DNA from: Parasponia andersonii
Taxonomy: Eukaryota > Streptophyta > Magnoliopsida > Rosales > Cannabaceae
Assembly (NCBI GenBank): GCA_002914805.1
Contig: JXTB01000018.1
Coordinates: 1,642,901-1,706,900, forward strand
Direction: 5' to 3'
DNA: 64,000 nt
Shown: piece by piece, positions 44,191 to 56,807 of the stretch
Position numbering within the stretch: the stretch's first letter is position 1
Layout of the letters: each line of letters opens with the position of its first letter
Translations under genes and position numbers: made by a program
The notes under the pieces: model-generated
What the model was told of the DNA's origin: nothing
Seen by the model: only the letters and a program-made list of their open reading frames with translations
Database searches by the model: none

Positions 44191-46129
44191 ATTCCAAAAA
44201 CACAATAATACTAAATTAATTACAAAAAATGAAACTTTCTCCAATGTATTGAAACGTCGGCAAAAATAGTACAAATGCATTGACACAAATGACTTTTACT
44301 AACACAATTTTCCATTGGCAGCCATGATTAACAAAAGATCATAGCTAAAAATCACCTACCGACAAAAAACGACTTATATCAGCAAAAAGTATTTTTACCA
44401 ACACATCACTACTTTATACTAACGTATGGATTGCATCAGCAAAAATCTTACGTTGGTGAAAATGTGGCACATTTGAAGTAGTTGGTCAACCAATCACCAA
44501 CGTAAAACATGCTTTGCATCAACGAATATCAGACATTCATCAACGCAAAAATATAAATAAAAAGAATAATTAATAGTTAATTTATTTAATTTAAAAAAAA
44601 AAAAAACTATTTCTGACACACTAGCATGTATGTGTCAATAAATGTTTTATTAATTTCTTAATTTAAAAATACTTTTACCAACACTCTAGAATTTATGCAT
44701 CAGCAAATGTTTTATTAAACTTTAAAAAAATTAATTATTTATCATTAATTAATATGATTTATTACTAATTTAATATTATATATAAGTAATACATATATTA
44801 ATGATTGATAAAAAAATAATTTTATTAAATAGTAAAAATGATACAAATAGTTCATAAATTTGCAATATAAATAAAGAATAAATAAATAAATTACAAGAGG
44901 TGCAAGTGCTAGCCGGATGTTGAGGCCATTGCTACCAAGTTGTCAAATCAATGCTTGAAGTAGCCGCGGTTGTATTTGAAAGAGAAAAAAAATCTAGAAA
45001 ACAACAAGAAGCAAAAAATATAAATAAAATACTCCAAAACAACCATATCTATGATTGAAAAAATAGCTAAAAATAAAGACACAATCAACATATTTTTGCA
45101 AAAACAGAGCAATAACCAAACAGCAACACTAAAGCATGCCTTTCCTTGGGCCAGAAAGGAAAGTAGATGCGGGACAAATGAAAAGTTTACTTATAAATGA
45201 TACCATGTTCATTATATGCATGTATACTAAATAAAACTTGGAGTATGTAATAACTCCCAAATAATCATGTAATTAACAATCTTTAAAAAATATTAAAAAA
45301 TATACTTACCAAATGAAAGTTGTACTTAGAACTCCTTAACGAAAAAAATGCCTCAACAGAAATATTCAAGAGCTTCAAAATGATGGCCACACCTAAAATT
45401 GACAAAATCAATATGTAAATGGAGATATGTATATATAATAATAATAAGAAAAAAAAAACATTAGTCATTTCCACGCTAACAACTAAGGCAGGGGCATTAA
45501 AAGTTTACAGATCAAGAATTCAAGCAAGCTTAAGAGAATCCAAGTTCTCATAAATTGCAATCAAAGAAGCAGAGCACAAAATTTAATGAGTTGATAAAAA
45601 GACAAAAAAAAATGTGAAATGTTTACCCAATATGAAACATAAAATTTCCTTATATACAAATATTATAACTTCCTCTTGGATAGTTGCTAATTTCAAGTCT
45701 TGATTTTTATTATTCTTCAATGTACTTTCACTAAAAAGATACAAATCCACAAGTAGTTTAACGACATTTCAAGAAGTACTATAACATAAATGACTTAATC
45801 AAACTGATCAAGTAGCTTAATATTCTGCTTGCATAACTCCTTCAAACACCTTAACAAATCCATTCACCAATGCTTCTACCAACTGTGTTTACCACAAAGC
45901 TAAGATGAACAATAAAAGAAATTCAATTTAACGAAAAAAAAATGAGAATGCTCACCAAGGTCTCAATACAAGTTTTTATACCTAATTGCCTAAAGCTATA
46001 ATATGTGCGTCCTTCAGTTCGGACGTACTTATCTAAAATCAACCTTGCAAATAACCTAAGAACAACACAAAAGATTCCTTCTTTTTCACCACCACTTTCC
46101 CAATAACCAAACGGAAAAACAAACAAAAC
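44191..46129. other. Repeat-derived intergenic DNA with dispersed CATCAGCAAA-type motifs
   Basis: 44200..44720 has many short motifs of the kind ACCAACAC, CATCAGCAAA and ACGTTGGTGAAAA on both strands, resembling the subterminal repeats of CACTA-type elements. Related motifs recur at 49480..50195. 44720..46129 is AT-rich with no supported coding sequence. Confidence 0.4.
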
Positions 46130-46219
46130 CCATTAAGCTAAACACCATAAATAGGCTGAAAAAGAGAGTACATGGATTCCAAGCATGGCCATTGGTGTTG
46201 AAGTCGGTCTTCTTGACAG

Positions 46220-46870
46220 TCACATACCGCAGGCATGTTTGGCATGGCCCTGAGGAAAGTAAAACACCTTAGCATTCACTTCTGGCATTAGAACCATACC
46301 ACAAACACAAGCATGCTATAGCTGAGGATCTAAACACTTTTCCACCTCCTTCATTTCTTTTTTGAGTCCATAACTGTAATCATCTTAGTTCAACTGAAAA
46401 AAAAAAAAATAGAAAACAACCAATCTTTCCCACAAAAATTTCAGCATTTTAGACGCAAGTAACCATAAAACTGAGTAAAACTAGAACTAATAATAGATGA
46501 TAACACAGCTAGAAATAATTGCATAAGATAAAAAGGCAATGATCACACAAGCTTAGATTAGGTTCCTCACCTTATCCACCACAGGGGACCGAAAATTCAA
46601 AACTTTAACCCAAAATCCCCCGAAATAATCACTCATTGCTGATGAATTGTAACCTAAGTTCAAAATACTCACACCGCCTCTGGCAATCAAATCATTGCCT
46701 GAACCAAATTTACAGAGATTCATTGCGGTCATAATTTCCTTTCAAATCTCGGCTGCCGTTTCTGCTGAAATCAACCTCACTGAAACCCAACCATTCTCAA
46801 CCATCAAAAGAAAAAAAAAATTACGAAATCAAAACCCTAAAAATCAAACCCTAGAAAGCTAGAGTAATTT
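46220..46870 (-). pseudogene. Auxin response factor fragment (ARF10/16/17 type)
   Basis: On the minus strand from ATG at 46354 the frame reads MKEVEKCLDPQL, a stop (TAG where the family has tryptophan), HACVCGMVLMPEVNAKV and FYFPQGHAKHACG. This is the N terminus of auxin response factors of the ARF10/16/17 group (QLWHACAGGMV...KVFYFPQGHAEH). Upstream on the minus strand, a T-rich run ending in CAG just before this exon and a GTGAGG donor near 46569 suggest a retained 5' leader intron. Leader-like AAACCCTA sequence lies near 46840. No B3 DNA-binding, middle or Aux/IAA interaction domain follows. It is a truncated, dead gene copy; whether it is a genomic duplicate or was carried by a transposon is open. 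Confidence 0.7.
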
Positions 46871-47640
46871 TATGGGTTTAAGAGGGAAGGAATTGGGGAT
46901 TTGGTATATAACCCTCTCTTACAAGGCAGTTGTATTCTTTTAGATGGTGCCGGAAAATAAAAATAGTAATACTGAAAAGGATGAGATTATGGAAGGGAGT
47001 CGAAAAATTTGTGGCAGAAATGGTATGAAATTTTCTTTTTTTCCTATTAGAAAAATTGAGCGGAAAAATAAGGCGGGCTGCCGAAAAGAGAAGGTATGGG
47101 TGAAAATTGAACTTTATTAACCCTTTTAAAAAAAACATACCTTTGTGTCAACTTTTTTTTTTTCCCAATTCTTGTACCGTTTGTATATAAATATATCACT
47201 TTTTACAAAGTTTTTTAAAAAATATCATTTTTAAAATAGTTACTAATTCCCTTCTATCCATACCAGTTATAAATACCTTCCTTATTGGATACTACTTACT
47301 GTATTTATAAATGACATTTTTCTCAATATTTTATAAAAGGTATCATTTTTCTATAAACTGCGGTACCAGTTTTGAGAAATAACAGTTTACATACAAGAGA
47401 ATAATTTCTGTGACTTGTTTGATAGAAAAAATGCAAGGATTTTGGGTTATACCTCAAATTCTGGGAAGTGGAAACTTTTACATATTATATGTCTTGTTTA
47501 ATTAGGTTATTACCCTGGAGATTTCGTGATCAGATTCTAGTAATGACGTAAATAGAAAATATGCGATATTTGAATCATGGTAGATAAAGCTAATTAGCTC
47601 TTCTTGAATACCTCTAAGTATATATTAAGTTTAATTTATT
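46871..47640. other. AT-rich DNA with repeat family 2, copy 1
   Basis: About 47195..47400 contains AAATATATCACTTTTTACAAAG, and later TTTTATAAAAGGTATCATTT and CGGTACCAGTTTTGAGAAATA. The same series recurs at about 49045..49297. No gene is supported. Confidence 0.5.
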
Positions 47641-47709
47641 AAAGAGTTGAAATTTTTGGCATCTATAAATGTAGGCATGTATTTAACATTTTTTTTTGCC
47701 GATAAAAAA

Positions 47710-47841
47710 ATGAAAAAAAAAATACAAACTATAGCTTTCTTCTCTACTTTTCTTATACTGCGATTTCTACTGTCTCTCGTTCTCGGAAGCTCTCTCTCTT
47801 CTTCTACCAGAGGAAAGATGAATGATTCCAAAAAATTGTGA
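47710..47841 (+). CDS. Possible small secreted peptide or chance ORF
   Basis: A 43-codon frame starting MKKKIQTIAFFSTFLILRF, with a hydrophobic, signal-peptide-like core, a possible cleavage region near SSLSSS and a basic tail GKMNDSKKL. A second open stretch in another frame follows directly (KKHKEHDKKVLPDNDAKYR...KAYGK). I recognise no peptide hormone family. Low-complexity surroundings make a chance frame quite likely. It is listed because its layout (short, signal-like, basic) fits plant signalling peptides. Confidence 0.15.
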   Translation: MKKKIQTIAFFSTFLILRFLLSLVLGSSLSSSTRGKMNDSKKL

Positions 47842-47858
47842 AAAAACACAAGGAACAT

Positions 47859-49410
47859 GATAAGAAAGTACTCCCAGACAATGATGCAAAATACAGAATA
47901 AAGAGAGTGAAAGCTTATGGGAAATAATTTAAAAGGAATCCATGTAGAAGAATTCGAAGGTTCTCATGTGAATCAAACCATTTTTTTTTTCTTTCTTCTT
48001 TCTTCTAAGATGATCGTGTGTTTTTTTTTTTTTTTTCCTTTTGCACAGATCGCACGTCTCTTTTTAAAAAAAAATAACATTTGGAAAGGATGTGGGACAT
48101 GTTGTGATGTGGTACAATACATTAATATGGTAAATTGAGATTGTTTATTTGTTGTAAGATTAAATAAACTCTTAGCTGTAAGAGAGTTTTTGCCTCTCTT
48201 ACACTAGAATTCCCCTATATATCTAATTAAATAATTAAAAAAAAAAACTTAAAAATTAAGTTTAAAAATCTCTATTATTATTTTACTATATCATCTCCAC
48301 ATCATTTATTATTTAATTTGATGTGGGACAGTTTCACAAAATCTATCAGGGAATTGGTTTTCCCATTAATAAAAATGACCATTTCTTGTTGTGTAAGGAA
48401 AAACTTTAGGTTAATAATATATTATATTTTTGTGTTTCAATATTCAAAATGGAATTCTAGAAAACATTACCAAACCAAGTTAGTAGGATTTGAATTTTAT
48501 ACATCAATAATGGGGGAACAATTATATATAACTACCAATTAGGCAAAGTTTCATTTACGGGTGCTCAAAATCCAAACCAAATTAATTAAACTGGTCAATC
48601 TAATTGCCAAAAATTGGACTTCTAATTACAATTGGATTTGATTGGATATATAATTCTAAATTTTAATTTGATTGATTTAGCTGGCAGATTTCATTTTAAA
48701 AAATCCAATTAGAATAAAACCAATCGAATCTTTATTAGATACATTAAAAGATTAATATTCAAGTATTTTTGTACTTATGACTTGTGTATTTCTTAGTATA
48801 AACTCTATTCCAATAGATTAAATAACAAACATAACTTAGCTAAGTAATATTCTAATCTCATTTATTCAAAATTTACCGCAACTTCTTAGAAATATATTGG
48901 GAAAATGCCAACAATTTAAGACCCTAGAGTTTTATTATATAATATAAGTCGTGATTTTTCCTTTTTGTAGTTTGAAATATATACATTGGAATCTAACACT
49001 TTTTAACTTAACGGTAGGTCGGTTTTTATTTAAAGTACCATTTGTTTAAAAACATATCACTTCTTACAAAGTTTATAGAAATATACCATTTCTAAAATGG
49101 TTACTATTTATCAATTCTGAAAATTGGATATCAATTACATGCTATCAGTTATATACCAATTACGAATACCATTAGTTTTTAGTTATCAACCAGTAGTTAC
49201 AATTTTTGAAAATACTACTTTTCTAAACATTTTATAAAAAGTGATAATTTATAAAAAAATGCGGTAATAGTTTTGAGAAATAACAGCTTACATAGTTTTC
49301 AAGAGTCTTGATTTTAGTGATAACTTAACGTTAATATTTATATAGTTAAATATACATATATCTAATTAAATAAAAAAAACTGAAACTAAGTTCAGAAATT
49401 TTTATTATTA
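47859..49410. other. AT-rich intergenic DNA with repeat family 2, copy 2
   Basis: 49045..49297 is the second copy of the repeat at 47195..47400 (shared CATATCACTTCTTACAAAG and GGTAATAGTTTTGAGAAATA). 48550..48720 has CCAATT/AATTGG-rich sequence of unknown origin. No gene is supported. Confidence 0.45.
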
Positions 49411-50196
49411 TTTTACTATATCAAAAATATAGACAATAAAAAATAAAACTAAAAATAAATAATGCTTGAATAAATAAACACTCGCTCAAATTTTGCCTTT
49501 TTCTGGGAAATATTTTTAGGAGGCAAACTTTTGCTGATGCAAATGCAACAACACGTCGACAAACAGTATTTAAAGATTTATTTAAAATTATTTTGGAGTA
49601 ATCCATTGCCGACACATGACCCACGACACATTGGCAAATGTATTGTAAATTTTTATCCAAAAAAATACACGCTCAAATTTTTCCCTTTGTAGAAATTTTT
49701 TTTTTTTTGGGTAAACCTATGCAGACGCAAAATCTACAATGCGTCTGGAAATATATTTCAATTTTTTAAAAAAATAAATATGATTGAAAAGCTTTTTTGG
49801 GATAACTTTTTACTAACGCAAAATCATACTAACGCAAAATCAATAATGCGTCGGGAAATATATTTCAATTTTTTTAATGAAAAGTTTTTGGAATAACTTT
49901 TTTCCGACGCAAAATCAATAATGCGTCAGGAAATATATTTCAAATTTTTATCAAAAATAAATGCACCCAAAATTCACCTTTTGTGGAGAAAGTTTTTTTG
50001 GGACAATCTTTCGCCGACGTAAAGCCAATAACACATCAGCAAAGGGTACATTTACCGATGTATAGTTTGTCGAGAAATATAACTCCTATTAAATTTTTTT
50101 TAAAGACACTATTTTAATGCATAAATATTTGATACATCAGTAAATCATACTTTTACCGACTTATTATTTTAATTGCATTGACAAAAATAATGTTTC
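49411..50196. repeat. CACTA-like terminal region with diverged tandem subrepeats
   Basis: Units of the kind ACGCAAAATCAATAATGCGTC, followed by GGAAATATATTTCAA, recur at about 49730, 49835 and 49910, with further diverged versions to 50040. The segment closes in ATGTTTCTTGTAGA at about 50200, which resembles the right terminus of CACTA elements (TTTCTTGTAGTG). No transposase is visible. Confidence 0.4.
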
Positions 50197-50949
50197 TTGT
50201 AGATATATTGGCTCTTATTAGTATATAACACAGGGTTGACAACTTTTCAATATATTCATTAATGAAAAATATAACATGATTTGGTGTAAGAGTTTATTAT
50301 ATGTGTACATATTTAGAGTGCCAATACGAACTAAACAAGTAATGTTGCTTAAATGCTTGCAGAAGTCTTCTTTTGTGCGAGTTTGGTAGGAGAATACATG
50401 CAAGCGACTAATTAACATGCTTAGAATTAAATTGTAGAATTATATATTAGCGACATTAACTCTTTGATAAATATTGGTATAAAGTAGAGAAGATACACGA
50501 TGAGACCTACATTATTTGGAGAATCAGGAACCCATATGAAAGGTGATTTCGCCAAAAAAAGTTACTTAATTGGAACTCAAAACTTGAAATTGGATAGAAT
50601 TAATTGTTTTAACCAAATTATCAATGAGACAAGGTTATATTAGTCACTATAATAAAGGGGAATTTAGCGAAGTGCAACAGCATCAAGAAGATCATCACTG
50701 ATAAATTTGAACGTTGTGGTGTTTTGATTTTTTCGGTCAATAACTATTACAAGTGACACGTACGAGCTCACAAGATTGACCAGATGACGTGATGTGTATA
50801 TATATATAGTCACGTAATCGTAGAGGAAGTAAATAAAGCATACAGTTTCCATATATTGTCATTTGGTCGTTAATTTTTAAAATAACCATAATGGGATAAA
50901 TTCTCCATGCACTAAGTGACCAAATTATCCGCATTAATTTGCTCACGTA
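50197..50949. other. AT-rich intergenic DNA
   Basis: No gene, RNA or repeat structure is recognised. Short frames are low complexity. Confidence 0.45.
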
Positions 50950-51670
50950 AAAAAAACGATTAAACTAGACAAGTCATTGACCTTTCTTTATGGTCCGCAA
51001 TAACAAACCATTCTATAGTGATCACTATTGACAAGTTCGGATTTGAGAGGTGTCGGCTAGCAAAGTGAAGTGGACTGTTTAGCGTAAAATAAACGATTAG
51101 ACTAGGCAAGTCATTGACCTTCCTTTATGGTCCGCAACAACAAACCACTCTATAATGATCACTGTTGACAAGTTCCGAGAGGAGCGTGAGGAAATTGTAT
51201 TTTCTAAGATAGGTCACTTATACAAGATAATTGTATAGGACCATATTATTTTTAAGCAAACTTAATAAATGATTAAATAAAATTGAGTCAGAATATCTAA
51301 TTAGGTATGGATATTAATGTGAATACACTGTTAGTCACTCAGTCTGCTGTAATGGATACTTAATAAGGGACTATATAAAGAGAATATTAGAGTTATAGTA
51401 TACACCACCTTTTCACGTATGCACATTCTTTTTGTGGACTGCCATCAGTTACAGAAAATTATATCTGAGTGAAAAACCTAATTCTCAGACAATTACAATC
51501 AATTTCTAATGCATCCATCTTCAGTTCATTGTCCAGACTACGATCTTAAATATACTCAATAAATCTCTACTTATTAATTTTACTTGAATTATCTAGAATT
51601 TGTATTTAATATTTGTAATTCTATATTCATTCCTAATAATGCGTGAATTAGCAAAGTGAAGCGGACTCTT
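50950..51670. repeat. Tandem duplication of about 134 bp, second copy split by an insertion
   Basis: The first unit (about 50953..51083) contains AAGTCATTGACCTTTCTTTA and then GCTAGCAAAGTGAAGTGGAC. The second unit starts at about 51087 with the same order, but between its two parts lies about 460 bases of unrelated sequence (51184..51646), after which TTAGCAAAGTGAAGCGGAC resumes. The duplication predates the insertion. Confidence 0.75.
51190..51640. mobile_element. Probable solo LTR inserted in the duplicated unit
   Basis: A 451-base insertion is flanked by the direct repeat GCGTGA (51184..51189 and 51641..51646). Its interior has ACTATATAAAGAG, a good TATA box, in the layout of a small Copia-type LTR. 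The uninterrupted duplicate unit next door shows that it is an insertion. The exact LTR ends (TG...CA) are not clear, so the class is inferred. Confidence 0.5.
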
Positions 51671-51749
51671 TTTGAAAGAGATGTCCCTCTATCGGAAGCT
51701 TTATTTATTTATTTATTTATGTCCTAAAAGAAAAAGGTGGTGCGCAATT

Positions 51750-52306
51750 TAGGACTGATAATTCATGCTATCGTGTCATGTTCGGGTCGATACGATTACG
51801 ACACGACACGATAACACCTAACCCGAACATAACACGATTAATAAATGTGTCAAAAATTTAAACTTGAACACGACACAATTAATACACGTTTAACATGACA
51901 CAACACATGTAACTCGTTTAATAAATGTGTCATATGTCATATTATGACCCGTTTGACACGATTATTCAAAATTGACACGATTATTCTAATTTTACACGAT
52001 TATGCATTACTTAATTTAATTTTACTCCTATAAATATACTTAGAATTAATCAAAATCACGTTTAATATATTAAAACATTAATAAATGTGTCGAATTAGTG
52101 TCGTATTGACACGACACGTTTAATTAAATGGGTTACACGAGTCACTTTCGGGTTAAAGGGATTGACTTGAAATCCACTCGTTTATTATACGTGTTACACA
52201 TGTCAACCCAAAATTGACACGAAAATTAAATGGGTCACCTAAATCTATTTATTTCGTGTCATTTTCAAGTCGTATTATCATGTCGCGTAAAAAATTGCCA
52301 ACCTTA
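51750..52306. mobile_element. hAT-like non-autonomous element rich in CGTGTC/GACACG
   Basis: The ends TAGGACTGATAATT and AATTGCCAACCTTA form imperfect inverted termini. The interior repeats ACACGACAC and GTGTCAT in both orientations. It carries no protein. A related piece occurs in the first 600 bases of the window. No clear target-site duplication was found. Confidence 0.5.
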
Positions 52307-55300
52307 GTGTGCGTGGTATACCATACGGTGTACGGACAAGGTGGGAATGGGATCTCCTTTGTGCTTTTACATGATCCGTTTCGGGACGCACGCACGCACG
52401 CCGGCCTTGATTGCATCTTCCTTTTGATTTTCACTTGGTCGTTACTTCGTACCAGCCCCACCCACGCTCGTTTCGTTTGCAACTTCTGTACATGATTCTT
52501 TCTCCTTTTTTTTTTTTTCCCATTTCAATACGTCGCCATATCTTCCTCCAGCCTGCAATTAATAAAATAAAATAAAATGATGCAATTCAAGATTCTAATT
52601 GTGCCTCAAATGATCGTAAGAGTTCTTACGTAAATTGTTTTAGACTTGTATCAGATTTTGTCATAGTACATATGCAAATTTTAAAGTGCATATTGTATCT
52701 AATATATTAAAATTAATGGACACACTATTAGCAAGTGTTTCACTCCAAGTGATACTGGGAAATTGAAGAAAATAGATTCTTTAAATGTATCTATTAGGTT
52801 GATTGTCTGGTAGGAAGGAGAAGTGGAGAGAAGAAAAGGAGCAAGGGGATTATTAGATGAATTTAGGATAGAGTATTTGGTTCAATTTGATATTGTTATG
52901 TTGCGCTATAGTTATGTCGTAGATTTGTTATAATAATATTGCGAGGGAGAAAAAAATTTAAACATTTAGTAAATTTAATTTACAAAATGAGTATGTTGTA
53001 CTTAAAAACAACATCTAAGTATTTAATCGAGTAAAAATTATGTGTATTGCAAGATCATATTTTAAGAATTTTATTATGGTAACAAAATCAGTTTTGAAAA
53101 ACAACTCTTATGGTTTTATCATACTTCTCAATTTTTGCTTAAAAAACAGCATTTAGAATTAATTCCAAACGACACCTTATTTTGAAAGATTTTAAAAAGG
53201 AACAAATTAGATAATAAATTTCAAATCCTTAATTTAACTCCTACATAAAATAAAAAGTCTTTAATTTAACAAATTTCTAATCTCCTTCGAATTAAAGAGA
53301 TTTTAGAAGGGAAATGCATATTCAAATCATAAAGTGGTTATTATACAATTAGAATCTTCTTCTTTTCTTCACTTCTCCCTCTTACCAAACAAGGAAATGG
53401 TTTTAGTTTTCATTTCATCCTCTCGTACTAATACAAGGGAAGAGTGCCCTAATTGTTCTCTTTTAACTTCCGTATATAATGTGGTTCTTCTTCCTTAGTC
53501 TTTTCCTTATTCCTTAACAAACATAATCTAATGGTAAAAGGCATATTTTTTAAAACTCTGTTGAAACTTGAAAAGTCTCTGTAAATTATTATTATAATTT
53601 TAAATTGTTATAAAGTGTGAATGAATCAAACTTGAAAAAAGTCTATCGGAAATAAAGTCTTCTAACTAAATAGCTTTTAAAGAGAGGTACTTCTTTAAAA
53701 TTGTTCTTCTAAGTATGCTCTTTTGCGAAGAGCCCATTAAAATTTGTTGTAATGATTTGCTTTAGTCTAAATTTTGTAGCATTTAGACCTCGTTTAAGAT
53801 TATTTCTAGATGTTGCTTTTAATTTTTAAAAGCAGTTAGATAAAAAAACATAAATAAATAAGAGAGAAGAGTTTAGTAAGTTTTTGCTTTTAGTCTCCAT
53901 ATTTTGAAAGTTATTGTGTAAATGCTATTTTAAGAAGAATTTGAGAAACAAGATAATAGTTATTTTTCAAAACTAATTCTAACTTTCATAATATAAATTA
54001 TTTAAAAAATCTAAAATATTATTTTACAGCATATATAATTTATAATTTATAAAACACATAGATTTTGCTTTTAAATAAGAAAGTGGCATTATAAATTAAA
54101 TTTACCAAATACTAAGATTTTTTTATTTAGGAAATACAATTGCTTCTTACTCGGACTATAATTACAGCAAAGTTATTATAGCTGCAACAAAGCACAGCAA
54201 TAGTTGCAAGGAACACAACAATAACAAACTAGTTCTTAGTGTCCACTTAAAAAGATTGCTATAAGTGAAGTGCTTTTACCTTTTCTTGGTTGTCATATGC
54301 GAAGAAAGTTACACCCATTCTATCTTCTTCCCTTACAAAAATGCCCTTTTGCCACGCGACAATCCCCCTTTTTGGCACGCGCAAGGCGTTATTGCTTCTT
54401 TCTTTTTTTTTTTTTTATTCCACGGTCTCAAAAACAAAGTTACATACTTACATTTCCTTCTTTCCACCCAAACAAAAAATAAAACAATAAAGATATATCC
54501 AGAGTCTCAGAGACACTAATCCCACTATATCTATATGAGTCCAAAATACCAGGAGAAGCATTCTATTTTTTTCTCCATATTTGATTTTGGGCCAAATTTA
54601 TTTTCATATCTATGCCACGTTTATGCGTGGATCTCCTCAAAGCCACACCACTAGACACTTATAATTTATTTGCATAATCCCCCACCCACCACATAAAAGT
54701 CCAACGACAATCGTAACCTTATCCATATATTGAAACAAATGTTTCTTCTACAATGTAATGTATCACCTACTCACTCCTTTTTCTTTTCATTGGGATTTAT
54801 CTCATAAAGTATACTCAAAAGTTGAAAATTTTCTTATCGTTATGAATTTGTTCAATTTTGCTGCCAATGATAAAAGCTATAAAGAAAAGGAAACGAATCT
54901 ATACCGTGCGTTATTCAGAAGCAATAAAACAAACGAATCTATACCGTGCGTTATTGTAAAAATAGCCCAAAATCAGATCTGAGGCCCAAAATCCAGACCC
55001 AAAAGAAACTGGGAAAAGTTCATAAATACCTGTTTCTAGAACCATATTCCATAAATACCAGTTTTTTGTTGTTATTTCGTGAATACCCATTATTATATCC
55101 ATTTTATTAGAAATGTAGACCACCAGTGTTGACCATCAAACTATAATGTCTAATTCTTACTATGTGAAGAGTAACCTAAATCCTATTTTTTTGGTTCTTT
55201 AAACTTTATAAATTCATAGTCTTTATTGATAGAATTTTTGTGATGGTCGTCTAACTCGATGTAGAAGAATTATATCATGAACTGGTTGAGTCTCACAGTT

Positions 55301-56741
55301 AGAATTTGACTACGAATAAAACTAAAATTATAGTGAAAAATAAAGAAGACAAGAAATTAGCGTAGTTTAGCCCAAAAAATATGAACTTATGTCTATGGTA
55401 GTTTTTCCATTATATAAAAAAAAATTACAAGAGAGCTTAGAGTCTCGAGGTGAGAGCTCTAGTTATGATTTTATGAATGACTCTAAGTGTAATGTTGTAT
55501 TGAATGATGAGACTGAGTCCTATTTATATAGATGAGGATGGCTTCAAGTTTCCCAATTTTGTGAATAGAAAACTACATAATAAAATACATATTAAAATTA
55601 AGTGACTATACAATAATGGAGTATTGTCTTTCCTTTAATAAGCTAGTTGTATTTTTAAGGGATTAGACAAGTCAACTATTTGTGGTGGTAAAAAACCACC
55701 CATCAATTTTATTTTCTAGAATTATATCTTCCTTTTTTTTTAACAATCTCAATCTATGTTATCAATTAAAATGGGTGATTGTAAATTTCATATTCGGCAT
55801 TCAAACTAGAGTGTTGATTTTTATTTGATTCCTAAATTTTGACGGAGTTACTTTTACCCTAATTATGTCATTGTCTTTTCTTTTTGGCTTATGAATTTTC
55901 AAATGTCCAATCTTGATCCTTAAAGTTTTATCTTAATTTTTGCCCTTGAACTAATAATTTAGGGGCCAAAACTTAAATGTTTAATGACCATAATTACAAA
56001 AATAACGAAAAATAAAAGAAAATTGTTCGAGAACCAAAATTATAACAAAATATATATATATATATATATAATTCTTGTCATAACTTGAAATTTGAAAATT
56101 CATGGGCCAAAATTGATACAAAATATAGTTTGGATAAAATCGACACATTTCAAAGTTCAAGAGCGGAATAAAGACTGTCCCTATGGTTTGGAGACAAAAG
56201 TGAAATTAACCCTCATATGATGGTCAAAATGAGATAAAAATACAATTTAGGTGCCAAATCTAAGACATTTTGGAAAGTCGAGATTTCATTTTTCCTAAAA
56301 GACTGAAAATACAATTAATCCTTCTAAGGGTAAATAATTACTCTTTGCCTTTGATTTTTGTAAAGTTGTATATTTTATCTTATTATAATTGGTTTTGAGA
56401 TATTTGACCCAAAAATAACAAAGGTAATCTCACTTTGCTCCAACAAGGTCTTTGGTCAAACTTAATCTTATATTGCTCCAACAAGAGTAGCCAGGTCTAA
56501 TCAAACTTAATGATTTTGGGGCAAAATAAGATTATTTTATTTTTGCCATTTTTTAGGGCAAAAGTGAAATTACTTTTACAAACTTTGGGGGGGGGGGGGT
56601 AAAATGTGCTAACGTCAATACTCGGGACAAAGTGTAATACTCGGCAAAAATTGGGGGGCAAAGGGGTAATTTGATTTAATTTCTAAAATGTACACTCACC
56701 CTTTCTCCGAGCTCTGACCTCTCAACGCATCGAATTGTCAA
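52307..56741. other. Intergenic DNA; no supported gene
   Basis: Contents seen: a 40-bp-period direct repeat with ACGAATCTATACCGTGCGTTA at about 54893 and 54933, a (TA)n at 56047..56070, and a G run of about 13-14 at 56587..56600. Around 55340..55450 lies an LTR-leader-like stretch. The (CT)n leader of the CCDC25-like gene begins at about 56742. Short frames are low complexity or unassignable. Confidence 0.45.
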
Positions 56742-56807
56742 GGTCTCTCTCTCTCTCCTCTGTTTCTCTCTCTGTGGTTCAGATTAAGGAAGGACCAGAC
56801 AAACGCC

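Noticed and set aside
52214-52495. A 93-codon + strand frame
   Set aside because: It begins inside the hAT-like repeat and has no recognisable domain.
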